Shown: positions 21,737 through 32,279 of the stretch, in pieces | How positions within the stretch are numbered: position 1 is the first letter of the stretch | How the letters are laid out: each line of letters starts with the position of its first letter | Origin: Ryuthela nishihirai | Lineage: Eukaryota; Arthropoda; Arachnida; Araneae; Heptathelidae | Direction of reading: 5' to 3' | NCBI GenBank assembly: GCA_038380435.1 | Contig: JAWZYU010000013.1 | Location: 61,096,946-61,160,945, forward strand | DNA: 64,000 nucleotides | The notes under the pieces: model-generated | Told to the model about the DNA's origin: nothing | Database searches by the model: none | Seen by the model: only the letters and a program-made list of their open reading frames with translations | Program-made: the position numbers and the translations under genes

Positions 21737-23955
21737 ACTAATCATCATCATCATCCTTAAGCAACCATGGGCTACGGAGGTCCAACCAGACAGTGTAATT
21801 TAGTTCTCCAAGCATATCTGTCCTGAGCTACATCTGGCCATTGCACACCAATTCTAATAAGGTCCTGTTTGACATTGCCCACCGCATCCTAGGTCTACCC
21901 CTCTTTCTGAGCCCTTTAGGCACACTGTTCATAACCCTATTCGCTAATCTATAATTATCCATACGGGCAACATGGCCAAACCAACGGAGTCTCCGCACAA
22001 TATGCTTATTAAAGGAGGTTGCCAACTCCTTTGCCTACCCTCATCATTACTTAGAAAGTTGAACCACCTAATGTCCAAGATACTGCGTAAGCATCTAGAA
22101 TCAAAAGCATCAAGTTTCCTGTTATCTTGTTTAAATAGCATCCAAGTTTCACTCCAATAACTAACCCTAGAGAAACCAAACTATTATACACTCTAATTTT
22201 AGTCGTTAGGTATATACGTCTATTTCTCCACACTCTCCATAGATTCTTAAAAGTTCCGGCAGCAATCCCTATTCGTCTGTTAATCTCATGCCGCACATCA
22301 CCATTATCTGTTATATAGCTCCCAAGATAATTAAACTGTGACACCTGCTCAAAACTGCAACCATTCAGATTAACTGAATCACAGCCTGCCTGACCAATTT
22401 TCATCACTTTAGTTTTCTCTCTGTTTATAACCAAACCTACTCTACTACCAGTCTCATCCACAGCTCGAATGAAAGAGTTCATCTCATCAACATCATTTGC
22501 CAAAAAGGGCTAAATCATCAGCATAATCTAAATCAGAAATTTTCGTATCTCCAGCCCATTTAAGGCCAAAATCTTTCCCTTGAAGTGAATTTCGCATAAC
22601 ATAATCAATAACCAAACTAAAAAGAAAAGGAGACAAAATGCACCCTTGTCGAACACCAGAAGCAATGCTAAACTAATTGCTACAAGCCTTACCAACACTC
22701 ACACAACTCAGTGTTATTACAGAGAGCTTTCATTATGTTAACTAACTTGTCTAGTATGCCATACGACCTAAGGATCATCCACAAATTATGACGATTAACA
22801 GAGTCGAAAGCATTTTTTAAAATCAACAAAGCTTGTAACTACAGGTTTTTGAAACTCTAAACATTTTTCCAGAATCTGCAAGATATGAAATCAGAATGTT
22901 ACAAGAAAATATCTGATCTACACATCCCCTATCACTTCTGAATCCACACTGTTCATCACGCAATAGCCTGTCAACCAGATTCTTAAGTCTATTAAGCAAA
23001 ATCATGTAAAGAACTTTAACTGGAAAAGAAAGTAGGCTGATACCCCTATAGTTATCACAAGAACTGCGATCACCTCCTTTAAAAATAGGGATAATAATAG
23101 GTCTGGTAAAATCCTTAGGAACCACGCCTTTATCGTAGAAGATTTTCAAAATTTCAGTCATCCATGTGGTAACCGAAACATTCCCAGCTCTAAGCATTTC
23201 CGTAGAATTTCATCTATCCCTGGGGATTTATGTAGCTTAAGTTCAGAAAGAGCCAAACTAAATTCAGACTGTGTTATAGAGCCTACATTAAAGCCAGTAA
23301 TGCATCTATAATAATTACAAACAATGGGAGTAGAACTAACCACAATGTTTAGGATATCACTGAAATACTCAGACCTTCCTTGTCACCTTGTTTATCCTTC
23401 AATTCCTGTATACTTGTCCGTTTTCTACCACACAAAACATTAACTATCTGGTACAGCTCTCTGCTGTTGTGCTGTCTAACTGCTTCTTCAACTTTGTCAG
23501 CCAAGCCATCAAGCCAAAGATTCTTATCAGCAGCTAACTGATAACATTTATTAAGCTCTCTGTAATGCTGTCTCTATTAGGACTAGTAGGGTATTGATTA
23601 AGGACACTCCTACAGTTCTTTCTCTTTGAAATAAGCTCAAGTGCCTTATCACTCAAATAATTCTGCCCACTCTGCTCCTTTTTTCCTAAAAGAGTACTGT
23701 TAGTCTACAAAAATGCCCCATTCTTCCTCAACTTCAGTAGTAAGCAAACCACGACTGCCATAATGACTAAGTAATCTGTCATGGTAAGCTTTAGTTATAA
23801 CTGGGTCTTTCAGAGCTTTTTTTTAAAAGGTAAAATTTTTAAACCTAGCACAACACTTCTTAAGTTTAAGTTGCAAGACCTTTTAACAAGATAATGGTCA
23901 GATCCAATTTCAGCTCCCATATATGACCGTATTCCTAACAGAACTAGCTCATTTA
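21737..23955 (-). mobile_element. RTE-type LINE copy 3, 5'-truncated, decayed
   Basis: The 3' end is at about 21737, with ATGGTTGCTTAAGGATGATG and a GAT tail on the minus strand. Frames: 21828-22141 (C-terminal WFGHVARMD), 22051-22503 (after YADD: DVDEMNSFIRAVDETGS), 22823-23343 (RT palm, RPIIIPIF, KSPGIDE). It is truncated within the end of the endonuclease at about 23955, beside a TATATATAGAGAG tract. Stops and frameshifts are scattered through it. Confidence 0.85.
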
Positions 23956-24504
23956 TAGATATACTAATATAATTGTATATATATAGAGAGAAATAATATC
24001 GATAATATACATCATTGAACTCACACACAGAGCTGAGCTCTTGAGCTTTCGCTCCCCTTTCTACTACTCTCTACTAGCCTGAATGTAGCATTAATGTTTC
24101 TTAACAATGTTGGCTGACATATGTCTGCAATCACGTCAGCGAGTCACATTTTCATAACTGATCGTGCGTCGTGGATGACGCAAGCAACCAAAACAAGTTG
24201 TTGCATCTCAGAGCTGTTAGAAGCATGGATGGTTCCAAGAAAATGGTAAGGCCCTCAAATAATAATAACGTAAATAAAAAAAAATAGTTATGTAATGCAA
24301 AAGTAAATGTGAACAGCACAAGAATTTCTCCTTTAGTCATTAAAATGAAAAAGTTGCTTTTTCTCATCCTCTAAGGATTTGGCAGAAAAGAGTCAGTGCA
24401 TATTAAATAACTTATTGAAAATTTAAAAATTAAGTTCTAATTTTTCAAAAACAAAAAGGCAGTCGAATTTTACCCAATTTCAATTTATTTAAAACATATC
24501 AATA
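23956..24504. other. Non-coding AT-rich region
   Basis: No coding frame or repeat that I recognise, apart from short A-rich and T-rich runs. Confidence 0.4.
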
Positions 24505-24580
24505 TTCCTGGTCTAGCGGTTAGCATACCTGACTATTGAACCAGAGGGTATGTCTCTTGCTTACATGTGTGTATGTTGTA
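24505..24580 (+). repeat. tRNA-like SINE head, degenerate
   Basis: CCTGGTCTAGCGGTTAGCAT has the D-arm/A-box form of a tRNA-derived SINE. A B box is poorly kept (GAACCAGAGGGTATG). It differs from the 6851-7060 family in its head, so it may be a second SINE family. Confidence 0.4.
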
Positions 24581-24714
24581 TGAAAAAACAGAACAAACCT
24601 AATAAAGCTTCTAGGTTATCTCCATCCTTGTGCAGAGGAATACCTTTTAACAGTGGAGAAGGGTGACTTTTGAATAGGGGAAGCAATTGTCAGAAGCAGT
24701 GCCACAACTAAATC

Positions 24715-24882
24715 GGAACGCCGTTCTGCAAACTCGATGTTTCCTAATCACTAAACAGGAACACCGTCCGGTACTCGATATTTTCAAATCACTGAAATAG
24801 AACCCCGTTCCGGCACTCTATGTCTCCAAATAATTGAACAGGATCGCCGATCCGGTACTTGATATTTCTTAATCTATGAGCG
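24715..24882 (+). repeat. Minisatellite, four units of about 42 bp, each with a small hairpin
   Basis: Units begin at 24715, 24758, 24799 and 24841. Each starts with a stem of the form GGAAC-NCC-GTTCC followed by GGTACTCGATATTT-like sequence. Unit 4 has GGATC-GCC-GATCC, so both sides of the stem changed together; units 1 to 3 keep the other pairing imperfectly. Confidence 0.65.
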
Positions 24883-25041
24883 AAAATAATTCTTTACTTT
24901 ATAAATCAAATATTTGGAAATTAGTATTATACATTGTATCTTTTCTAGGAACAAATGTAGGAATACTGTGGGCTTGCAACAATGTTATTTCGAAAGGTTC
25001 AGAAAATGGCCCAAGGGCATGAAAAAAGTTAAACATACAGG

Positions 25042-25960
25042 TAGTATATAAAAAAGAAAGTTTGTGTCTGTCCGCTTATGCACTCGGCCCCCAGAAAAAC
25101 TAGAGGCTCCAAACTTTGCATGAATGTTCCCTTCACCCAAGGGAAGAATATGGGCTATTTGCGAAACCACTGAGGTCAACCAAAATTGGGATGGTTGGGT
25201 TTGAATTTGTCAAAATACCCATAGACTTAAAATAAACAGTTGAAAGTAATCAAAATAACTGTTGCCACTAATAAATTTGAAAAAAAAAAGGAATATATCA
25301 AAATAAACCAATCTATTTTTGTGTGATTAAACATTAACGGTTGAAAGTTATTCAAAATAACTGTTGCCATCGATAAATTTGAAATAATTAATGCATCAAA
25401 CTAATTTTTTTCTGATTCCGCAGATAAACTCATTGTTCAGTTTGTTGAGTCACGAGCCCGAGCGTCGGTGGATATTGAAGTCAGTCTAATTAAACACGAG
25501 TGGAACACAAGATTCTTTGTTGAAATGAAAGCTTCCAAACTAAATTCGTATCGGAAGTTAAAATCATTAACTTGATTTTAAAAATATGCAAAAAGTTTAT
25601 AAAAGAATATCTCATAAGATATGATAATTAATAAATGTTTTAAATATCATATTAAGTAATAAATAATTTTGTTTAACAATAACAATTTTTTTAGTACCTT
25701 TACATTTTAATGCACATTAGATATTTGATGATTTTGCACATCAGATATGCATCTGATGTGCAAAATCATCAGTGATGGCCCACCATAGTTAATTTTCTTT
25801 TGTTATAAAGTTGCATATGCCTGGCAAATTGTAACCGAGGAACTCTGGTGGGTACATAGTGATTTGAAAAGTTCGATTATCTGAGCGAGGAAATCAGGTT
25901 TTTGGTCTAGAAACTTCTGACATGGGGAAGATTATAGGCACCTTGAACTATGCAAATTTC
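25042..25960 (+). repeat. Helitron-like repeat family H, copy A
   Basis: Shares, in order, GTTTGTGTCTGTCCGC...ATGCACTCGGCC, CTAGAGGCTCCAAACTTTGC, an internal roughly 95-bp unit (CAAAATAACTGTTGCCA...AATTTGAAA) repeated about twice, GAGCGTCGGTGGATATTGAAG and AACTCTGGTGGGTAC, with copies B and C. It is non-coding. A perfect 21-bp-arm inverted repeat (25726-25771) lies in its 3' part. Confidence 0.55.
25726..25771. repeat. Perfect hairpin, 21-bp arms, 4-base loop
   Basis: TGATGATTTTGCACATCAGA(T) against (A)TCTGATGTGCAAAATCATCA, loop ATGC. It lies in family H copy A. Confidence 0.9.
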
Positions 25961-26094
25961 TTTCCTCCTCTAAAAGAGAGGGATAAATTTTAACCAGAGT
26001 GGGAGGATATTAAATATAATGATATTTATGCCCAATGAAACCTTGCAATGTGGGGAATGCCATCTACTCTATATTCTAAAGAGTTTCTCACCCG

Positions 26095-26352
26095 AGCAAC
26101 ACCGGGTAAATCTGCTATTCTACTACATAAAGAAAAAAGTTTGTTTGTGTGTGTTCACTATGCACTCAGCCCACAGAAGAGCTAGAGGCTCCAAGCTTTG
26201 CATGATCATTCCCATCACCCAGGGGAAGAATATAGTCTATTTGCGAACCAGCTGGGATCAACCAAAATTGGAGAGGACGAGTTTTAATTTTTCAAAATCT
26301 CCATAGACTTAACATTAACGGTTGAAAGTTATTCAAAATAACTGTTGCCACA
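26095..26352 (+). repeat. Helitron-like repeat family H, copy B, with hairpin terminus
   Basis: Just before the shared body (from GTTTGTTTGTGTGTG) lies CACCCGAGCAACACCGGGTA followed by AATCTGCTATT. The ACCCG/CGGGT stem with a CTGCTA-type flank resembles termini of non-autonomous Helitron/Helentron elements as I recall them. The body ends at CAAAATAACTGTTGCCACA at 26352, where repeat family P begins within about 100 bases. No Rep/helicase coding is present. Confidence 0.4.
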
Positions 26353-26454
26353 GTGATAGTCCACCTATTCACTTTTACTTTTCTTTAACCAGTTTTACTT
26401 TATTTACATTATAATTATTATAAGGCGTTATATTTCAGTTTGAATCATTATTTT

Positions 26455-26820
26455 ACCTTGCCCATACTGCAAGTGGAGCTGTGCATGTGCTACTCCGATT
26501 TTTGATTGACAGCCGATAATGCGCACGGAAGGACATGTCCCCTCTTGCATCACAGCTAGCATGCGCGCACTATCGTAAGTTTATGTAAATGTACTTCCCA
26601 GCGTGCAACAAACACAAGTCAGTTGCATGGACTTGTGTTTGTTGCACGCTGATGTTAGGTTACAGAATAGAGTTGTCAGAATGTGAGCTAGAGAGAGAGG
26701 ATGTCAGTTTAGAAGTTTAGTTTCGAGTTGTGATTTGAGAATGTAGGTGGATATTTTTGTTTGAGCTTTTAGTTGCTCTGATAATTTAATGTTTCACTTG
26801 GTGAGTCTTGATGAATAATA
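26455..26820 (-). repeat. Dispersed repeat family P, copy 2, with perfect palindrome
   Basis: Inverted relative to 20795-21110. On the minus strand both share CACGCTGGGAA(A)GT, ATTTACATAA and GATGCAAGA. The difference is at 26599-26651, where one arm has been replaced by an inverted copy of its neighbour. Confidence 0.55.
26599..26651. repeat. Perfect hairpin, 22-bp arms, 9-base loop
   Basis: Arms 26599-26620 and 26630-26651 (CAGCGTGCAACAAACACAAG...), in family P copy 2. Copy 1 lacks the matching arm. Confidence 0.9.
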
Positions 26821-26944
26821 TACCTAACGAAACCTTATTTAACTTTATTTCGCAAGATTAATTTCCTGGCACACCAAAGTCATCTGAAAATTTAGCATAA
26901 TTTGGATCAGTTAAAAGGTTCAAAGTGATGAAGTTAACATACTT

Positions 26945-27490
26945 TTGGAGAGTTACACCACCAATAAATTTGAAATAAGGAATGCATCAAACTGATTTCT
27001 GATTTCACGTGATTAAACATTAACGGCTGAAACTTAATCAAAATAACTGTTGCCACTAATAAATTTGAAACAAGGAATGCATCAAACTAATTTCTTTCTG
27101 ATTTCGCGTCGTAAAATATTTTTCAGTTTGTTGGCTCATACCACATTTGATCGTTTTTTAATATACAGCGCGAGAGTCCGTGGAAATTGAAGTCGTTCTA
27201 TTAAGCATGAGCGGAACATGAGATTCTTTGCTGAAATGATAGCTTTAAAAACTTTTTAACGTCTATAAATCGATAAACATTTTATAATGCTTTTCAATGA
27301 TAACAATAAATTTTTCAAAGCACCTATATATATTTTTGGGCAGTTCAGACCATATTTAATTTTTTTTTTGTAAAGTTACATAAGCCTGGCAAACTATTCG
27401 AGAAACTCTGGTGGGTACGAAATTATTTGAAAAGTTCGATTATCTGAGCAAGGCAATTTCGTTTTTTGGTTTAGAACCTTCTGACCTGGG
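26945..27490 (+). repeat. Helitron-like repeat family H, copy C
   Basis: Begins within the ~95-bp unit (AATAAATTTGAAATAAGGAATGC) present about twice, then CGAGAGTCCGTGGAAATTGAAG, GAACATGAGATTCTTTGC and AACTCTGGTGGGTACG as in copy A, ending near CTGACCTGGGGATG. Confidence 0.55.
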
Positions 27491-27519
27491 GATGTTCATA
27501 CGGTATACAAATACATAAC

Positions 27520-27971
27520 TTAGTTACCTCCTAAGATATTTAATCATTTACCTCTTGATTTAAGAAATCATAATGGTGAATTTCTTTTGTATAAAAAGAG
27601 ATTAAAAAAGCATTTCTTGGTTATGTGATATTGAACATATGTTTACAGTTCTTAGATAACATATATATTGTTCTTTTTTTTAACTTACTCGCCTACATCA
27701 TACATATTGCCTACTTGTGATGTTTCATGCTAATTAGATTTTTGCTGTTATACTACTCTTTGTAATCATTAACTAATTACTCCATCTATTAATTAATTAT
27801 CATTATTGTCTTTTAATTAATCATCTTTTTTTTTCATTCTCAAAACTGATTTTCAATTTATTTATTGTAATTTTAAATGCAATATGTACTATAACCTAGT
27901 CAACCATTTGCTTTTGGATTGTTTATATGTTGATCGACTTTAATGTATATTTTCTATTACAATAAACTTGA
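27520..27971 (+). mobile_element. LINE 3'-end fragment (CR1/Jockey-like)
   Basis: The coding tail reads LDLRNHNGEFLLYKKRLKKH, typical of the last residues of the RT ORF in CR1/Jockey-type LINEs, and stops near 27630. A 3' UTR follows and ends in AATAAACTTGAACTTG. The Penelope-like element starts directly after. Confidence 0.5.
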
Positions 27972-29080
27972 ACTTGGGCTATGGTGAGAACTTAATTGTC
28001 AGTTAGCAGTAAGTATACGTTTATAACATTTGCTTATAGGGAAAGCTCAGTTTTTTTGCCGGTTGGCAAGAAAGATAAATGGAAGCTATTTTCTTCTCCT
28101 GAAAAATTATCGTAATCTGAAAACAATGCTCTAAATTTAACAGTGAATTTGCGAATTAAATTTTAATTTGAATATTAGCACTGTGTTCCTAAATATATTT
28201 AATACATAAAACACAACTAAGTAACATATATGGCTGCATGTTATGCAGCAAAACAATACCTCCCTTACGGTTTAGCAAATATGCTGCAGAGAGTCAGATT
28301 CCTACAAACATATAAGAGATTCCATGTAATATCCAAAATATCCAAGCTCCCGAAAAAGTTTTGAAAAATATTTGTATAAAAGTTTAGATTATGCAGAAAC
28401 AAAATTACTTAAAGTAGTAATACAGGAAACACGTAATCTGTAAAACTGAAAGGGATGTATATACTCAATACTTCTTAGTGGTAAAAAGGATATCGCATAA
28501 AGAATTCAATAAATTATTGACTAAGTTGAAAATAGATGGAAGAAAAACAAACAAAAATCATCAATGTAAAATTAAAAGATTAATTGAACATCAAAAAGTA
28601 AATAACATAGGTAAAACTAGAGTAACTTCTACAAATCTTGTTGATAAGAAAAATGAACCTAAATATATTAATTTATCCAAAATACAATTAACTGAAGAAC
28701 ATGAAATCACACTGGTAGGGATACAAAATTGGAATACAATCCCTACTACATTAAGAAAATTAGGTATATTAAAAAATGACCCATTCCTGCCTGTAACCAT
28801 AGCAAAACTTGTGACCCACAATCTATCCTGCAATGCTCCCTCTTTTTGTTAAAGTAAAATTGCATAAGAAAAATTACCTCCTTAGACCACTGGTTTCTAA
28901 ATGAAAAGCTCCAACATGTAGGCTGGAGATTACATAGAACATTTGATTTCTTTAACCCCTACTTCGCAAATAATAATTATATTTTTAAATCCTGTCATGA
29001 GGCGGTGAAAATCATAACAAATATGCCTCTAAAAATGACTACTTTACACTCATTTGATGTCATATCGCTGTATCCTAGCA

Positions 29081-29416
29081 CAGTGGTCTCCAAACTTTTT
29101 GATCACATACCCCTAAGACAGAAAAAAATTTATAGTGCGTACCCCTGAATATATATATGTATATACATACATACGTAAAAATTTCATGGATTGGCAGCCT
29201 TAAATAAAATTAAGATAAGAGAGAATAACTTAATAAGAGAGAATTTACTTATCAAATTTAAAAATTTTATTACATATTATTATTGTAATTTAAAAATACA
29301 AGTTAATATTTGTTCATCTTTAATTAATTTTCTTATTTTTTCTGTCACTTGGCATACCCCTAAGTACTGACTCGCATACCCACTGGGGTATGCGTACCTT
29401 ACTTTGGAGACCACTG
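29081..29416. mobile_element. hAT-type MITE with 8-bp target duplication
   Basis: Ends CAGTGGTCTCCAAA (29081) and TTTGGAGACCACTG (to 29416) are inverted repeats of 14 bases. TCCTAGCA flanks both sides (29073-29080 and 29417-29424), an exact 8-bp duplication as made by hAT transposases. The 336-bp body has no coding capacity. It sits in the Penelope RT palm and so is younger. Confidence 0.9.
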
Positions 29417-29886
29417 TCCTAGCACATCAGTGCTGGATACAGTGAGGCAACTCAAAACAAAATGGTAGAGTAAGCCAGGACCAAGAGTACTTTAGTGTAC
29501 ATGAGGCTGGCTCAAGAGTACTTTAATGTACCTGGCTACCTCATCAATTAGTTTATAATTGATGACGTGGCATGGGAACAGATGGAGGAGGTCCGAATGG
29601 GCTTGCTCCTGTTGGTTGCATGGCAGATGCTGTCCTCTGCCATGTTGAAACTACATACAAATTTAAAATCTACATTATACTAAGGTACATAGATGATTTT
29701 TTTTTTAATTTTCTGGGATTATATCCCAAATGAATTACAAGAATTATTAAATAATTTTAACAGTGTTATGCCACAAATACAATTCAGCCACAAGCGGAAA
29801 AAAGATAGACGACTTCCATACCTTGACATCCTATTAGAATGGGACGGGGTAAAAGGCAAAACTGAGGTCTATCGAAAACCTACATA

Positions 29887-29978
29887 TAACCGAAATATAA
29901 TAGCAAAACGTTCTACACACTTAGCTTATTACAAAAAGGCAGCTTTCTACACTTACTTTACCAGAGCGTTGAGATACT
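29887..29978 (+). repeat. 92-bp exact direct repeat, copy in Penelope RT
   Basis: From TAACCGAAATATAATAGC to GCGTTGAGATACT, identical over 92 bases to 31188-31279. This copy is in its coding context. Confidence 0.9.
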
Positions 29979-31139
29979 CTTCCACTAAAAAAACCTTGGA
30001 AAAAGAATTACAATATATATAATATAGGATAACAAACAGGTTATCATAGGAAATATATGGAAAATATTTACAAACTTAATAAGTATAAATATGAACAGGG
30101 AACACAACCGAATCCAGCACCAAAACATTCTGAGCAAATAAAATATACTACGCCTTTCCATATTTGACCATTTAGGGAACACCCTTAGAATTATTATGCA
30201 AAAACGTAGAAATCCACGACCCAAAAACTTACTAGAAAATAAAAATAATTACATATGGAAAACATATAGACAATTAGCAGAAAGGCAAAAAGAACACGAA
30301 TTATATAAAAAAAAGCAACAAGGAAATACAGCATTAACTCAGGCTATACTAGAACATAAATTACCCATATCTCTTATTCAACCTAAAATTATCGCAGCAC
30401 CCCCTACAAAATTCCCACTTAATTATTTAGAGAATTTACTTATCAATATTAAAAAAGAGAAATAATGTATTACCGATATAACCTCTCTTCCACCAGCGTG
30501 GAACCGCCTATTACATCAGAGGCAGATAGAGTCTCTGCAGCACCAGCAGAGAGTAAGTGCTAAAAATGGCACTCCCATAGCATTGGCAGCTACCACTGAA
30601 GAAGCCATCAGTTGACAGACGAAACACATCTGGTCACAGAGTTTTTTTCATTTTATATGTTTGGGTAGAAATATCATAAGTTGGAAAGATGGTTTTAAAA
30701 TGAGTGTTCTCAGAGAGTGAAATTAACATCATCAAAAGTGCGCTCTGCTAGTACAAGAAAGTGCAAAAGAAAACTAGCAGAATCACCAAGCAGTCTGATA
30801 ACGACTCAGAGTAACAAAGACTAGTATCTCCAATAGAACATCGAAAGAATGAAAGAACCACAAAATAACCGTGGAAATTCAACAGCTAGTAACAGCCAAG
30901 CAGCAACTCGAAGACGGAGAGCACCAGCCACCATACAAACAAAGACTTGAGCAATGGTGAGAACGTACTTGTAAATTAGAAATAAGCATATGCTTATAAC
31001 ATCTACTTATATAAGGAAAGCTCAGTTCTTTAGCTGGTTGGCAAGAGAACTATGAACTATGAACTTGAAGTATTTCCTTCTCCCTATATATACTAAAAAC
31101 TAGCCAATTCCAAAATAATAATTTTTAATCAGCGAAATC

Positions 31140-31187
31140 AAATTATGTGTCACTAATCAAATTATGTGTCATCAAATTATGTGTCAC
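31140..31187 (+). repeat. Short tandem repeat before the 92-bp duplicate
   Basis: About three copies of AAATTATGTGTCACTAATC, the middle one shortened, ending exactly where the 92-bp duplicate begins. Confidence 0.75.
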
Positions 31188-31279
31188 TAACCGAAATATA
31201 ATAGCAAAACGTTCTACACACTTAGCTTATTACAAAAAGGCAGCTTTCTACACTTACTTTACCAGAGCGTTGAGATACT
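31188..31279 (+). repeat. 92-bp exact direct repeat, displaced copy
   Basis: Identical to 29887-29978 but outside the Penelope terminal repeat, bounded by the tandem repeat on the left and the Tc1 remnant on the right. Because the sequences are identical, the copying must be recent compared with the decay of the element. Confidence 0.9.
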
Positions 31280-31289
31280 ACCGACAGTA

Positions 31290-32010
31290 GAGATACCGAC
31301 AGCGAGGATGGACAGGTAGCCATTGGCATTCAGGGACCCATCCAGTGATCCCAGGAAAACATCCCCCAGTCATGCACACTACCACAGCCGGCCTGTACTT
31401 GACCGACAAGTGTGTCCAGGTGTTGGTTCTTGTGTGTCTGACACAATATCCACCACTGCCCATCACTTCTGTGGAGCAGAAACCTTGATTCGACAGAGAA
31501 GGAAACCTTTTTCCACTCTTCCACTGTCCAATGATGGTAGTCCTGTGCGAACTGCAAGTGTCGTTACTGATGGACCTTGGTTAACATGGGCGCCTTTACA
31601 CAGCGTCAACTCCGGAAACCCATGCGTAACAGGGTTCACTCTACTGCTATCGGGGACAGGCACCTGGGTGCCCAACATTCATTTGAGTGTCAATTGCTGC
31701 ACTGTTGCATATTGATTGCCTTTTACATCGACAGAGGCGACGTTCTCCTCTGCGGTCCATGGTCTTTGAGGCTCCACAATTATGATGTCTGGAGGTACTC
31801 AGTGTGCCAGCACACTGAGTACTGTAGTAAGGTAGTAGGTACTGTAGTAAGGGTGTACCATTCTTGGTACACCCTTACTACAGCACCTCGCGAACAGCTC
31901 ACGAAATCTGTTTCCAAGATGCTTCCACCCTTGGCGCAATAGCCGATGATCATTCCTTTTTGAACGTCCATCAAATCAATACCTCTGTGTATTGTGTTCA
32001 CATTATGCAC
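31290..32010 (-). mobile_element. Tc1-type DNA transposon remnant
   Basis: Minus-strand frame 31780-32010 has the N-terminal helix-turn-helix part (DLMDVQKGMIIGYCAKGGSI). Frame 31330-31557 has the catalytic region WTVEEWKKVSFSVESRFLLHR...GMFSWD. In the family the motif is FSDESRF, so the second catalytic Asp has become Val. The region between carries two perfect hairpins (31795-31822 and 31842-31883). Termini were not found. The transposase would cut and paste the element; this copy is dead. Confidence 0.8.
31795..31883. repeat. Two adjacent perfect hairpins
   Basis: 31795-31822: GTACTCAGTGTG-CCAG-CACACTGAGTAC. 31842-31883: CTGTAGTAAGGGTGTACCA-TTCT-TGGTACACCCTTACTACAG, with 19-base arms. A partial duplicate (ACTGTAGTAAGG) lies between them. 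Confidence 0.9.
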
Positions 32011-32279
32011 TATGGCTCATTTGCAGGGCCGCCGACAGGGGGGGGGGCAAGGGGGACTAGTGCATAGGGGCCCGATAGCAATAAGGGCCCGTCAAATTAA
32101 GTGACTCTTTACTTTTTCTTACAAAAATTATTCTTAGTTAGGCTATATATCGATCCTATAAAATTCCATAAGAACATATTTGTTATAATATGTTTTTAAA
32201 AAGAAACACTAGTTGGATTATGACATAATATCTCATTAATAGTAGTTGAATGAACCATTTCTTAACATCTTCTTTTGTC
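32010..32279. other. G-rich motif and AT-rich spacer, possible hAT-type end
   Basis: CAGGGCCGCCGACAGGGGGG (32026) with GGGGCCCGATAGCAATAAGG resembles one end of a hAT-like non-autonomous element. No matching inverted end was found before RTE copy 4 begins. Confidence 0.3.

Larger units (their letters stand above)
28478..30465 (+). pseudogene. Penelope reverse transcriptase/endonuclease remnant
   Basis: N-terminal frame 28478-28852 contains YINLSKIQLTEEHE, a conserved pre-RT motif of Penelope proteins. RT pieces follow: LHSFDVISLYPS near 29045-29072 (palm A), NGLAPVGCMADAVLCHVE near 29590-29650, and RYIDDFF with catalytic YIDD at 29686-29697. Frame 29693-30022 holds LPYLDILLE...EVYRKPTYNRN. 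Frame 30196-30465 has KTYRQLAERQKEHELY and ALTQAILEHKLP, matching the later part of a GIY-YIG endonuclease, but the GIY core itself is missing. Stops, frameshifts and the MITE leave no working protein. Confidence 0.8.
27972..31085 (+). mobile_element. Penelope-like element with direct terminal repeats
   Basis: Direct repeats of about 110 bp flank the element: 27981-28105 and 30954-31085 share ATGGTGAGAAC, CTTATA and GGAAAGCTCAGTT...GGTTGGCAAGA. Penelope elements carry such pseudo-LTRs. Between them lie an N-terminal region, RT and a C-terminal endonuclease remnant, all plus strand and all with lesions. A 336-bp MITE interrupts the RT at 29081-29416. Confidence 0.8.

Noticed and set aside
24700..24890. 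Possible CRISPR array
   Set aside because: Units are adjacent diverged tandem copies without unique spacers, in a eukaryotic context.
29081..29416. Possible regulatory element between Penelope domains
   Set aside because: The inverted ends and the exact 8-bp duplication show it is an inserted MITE.
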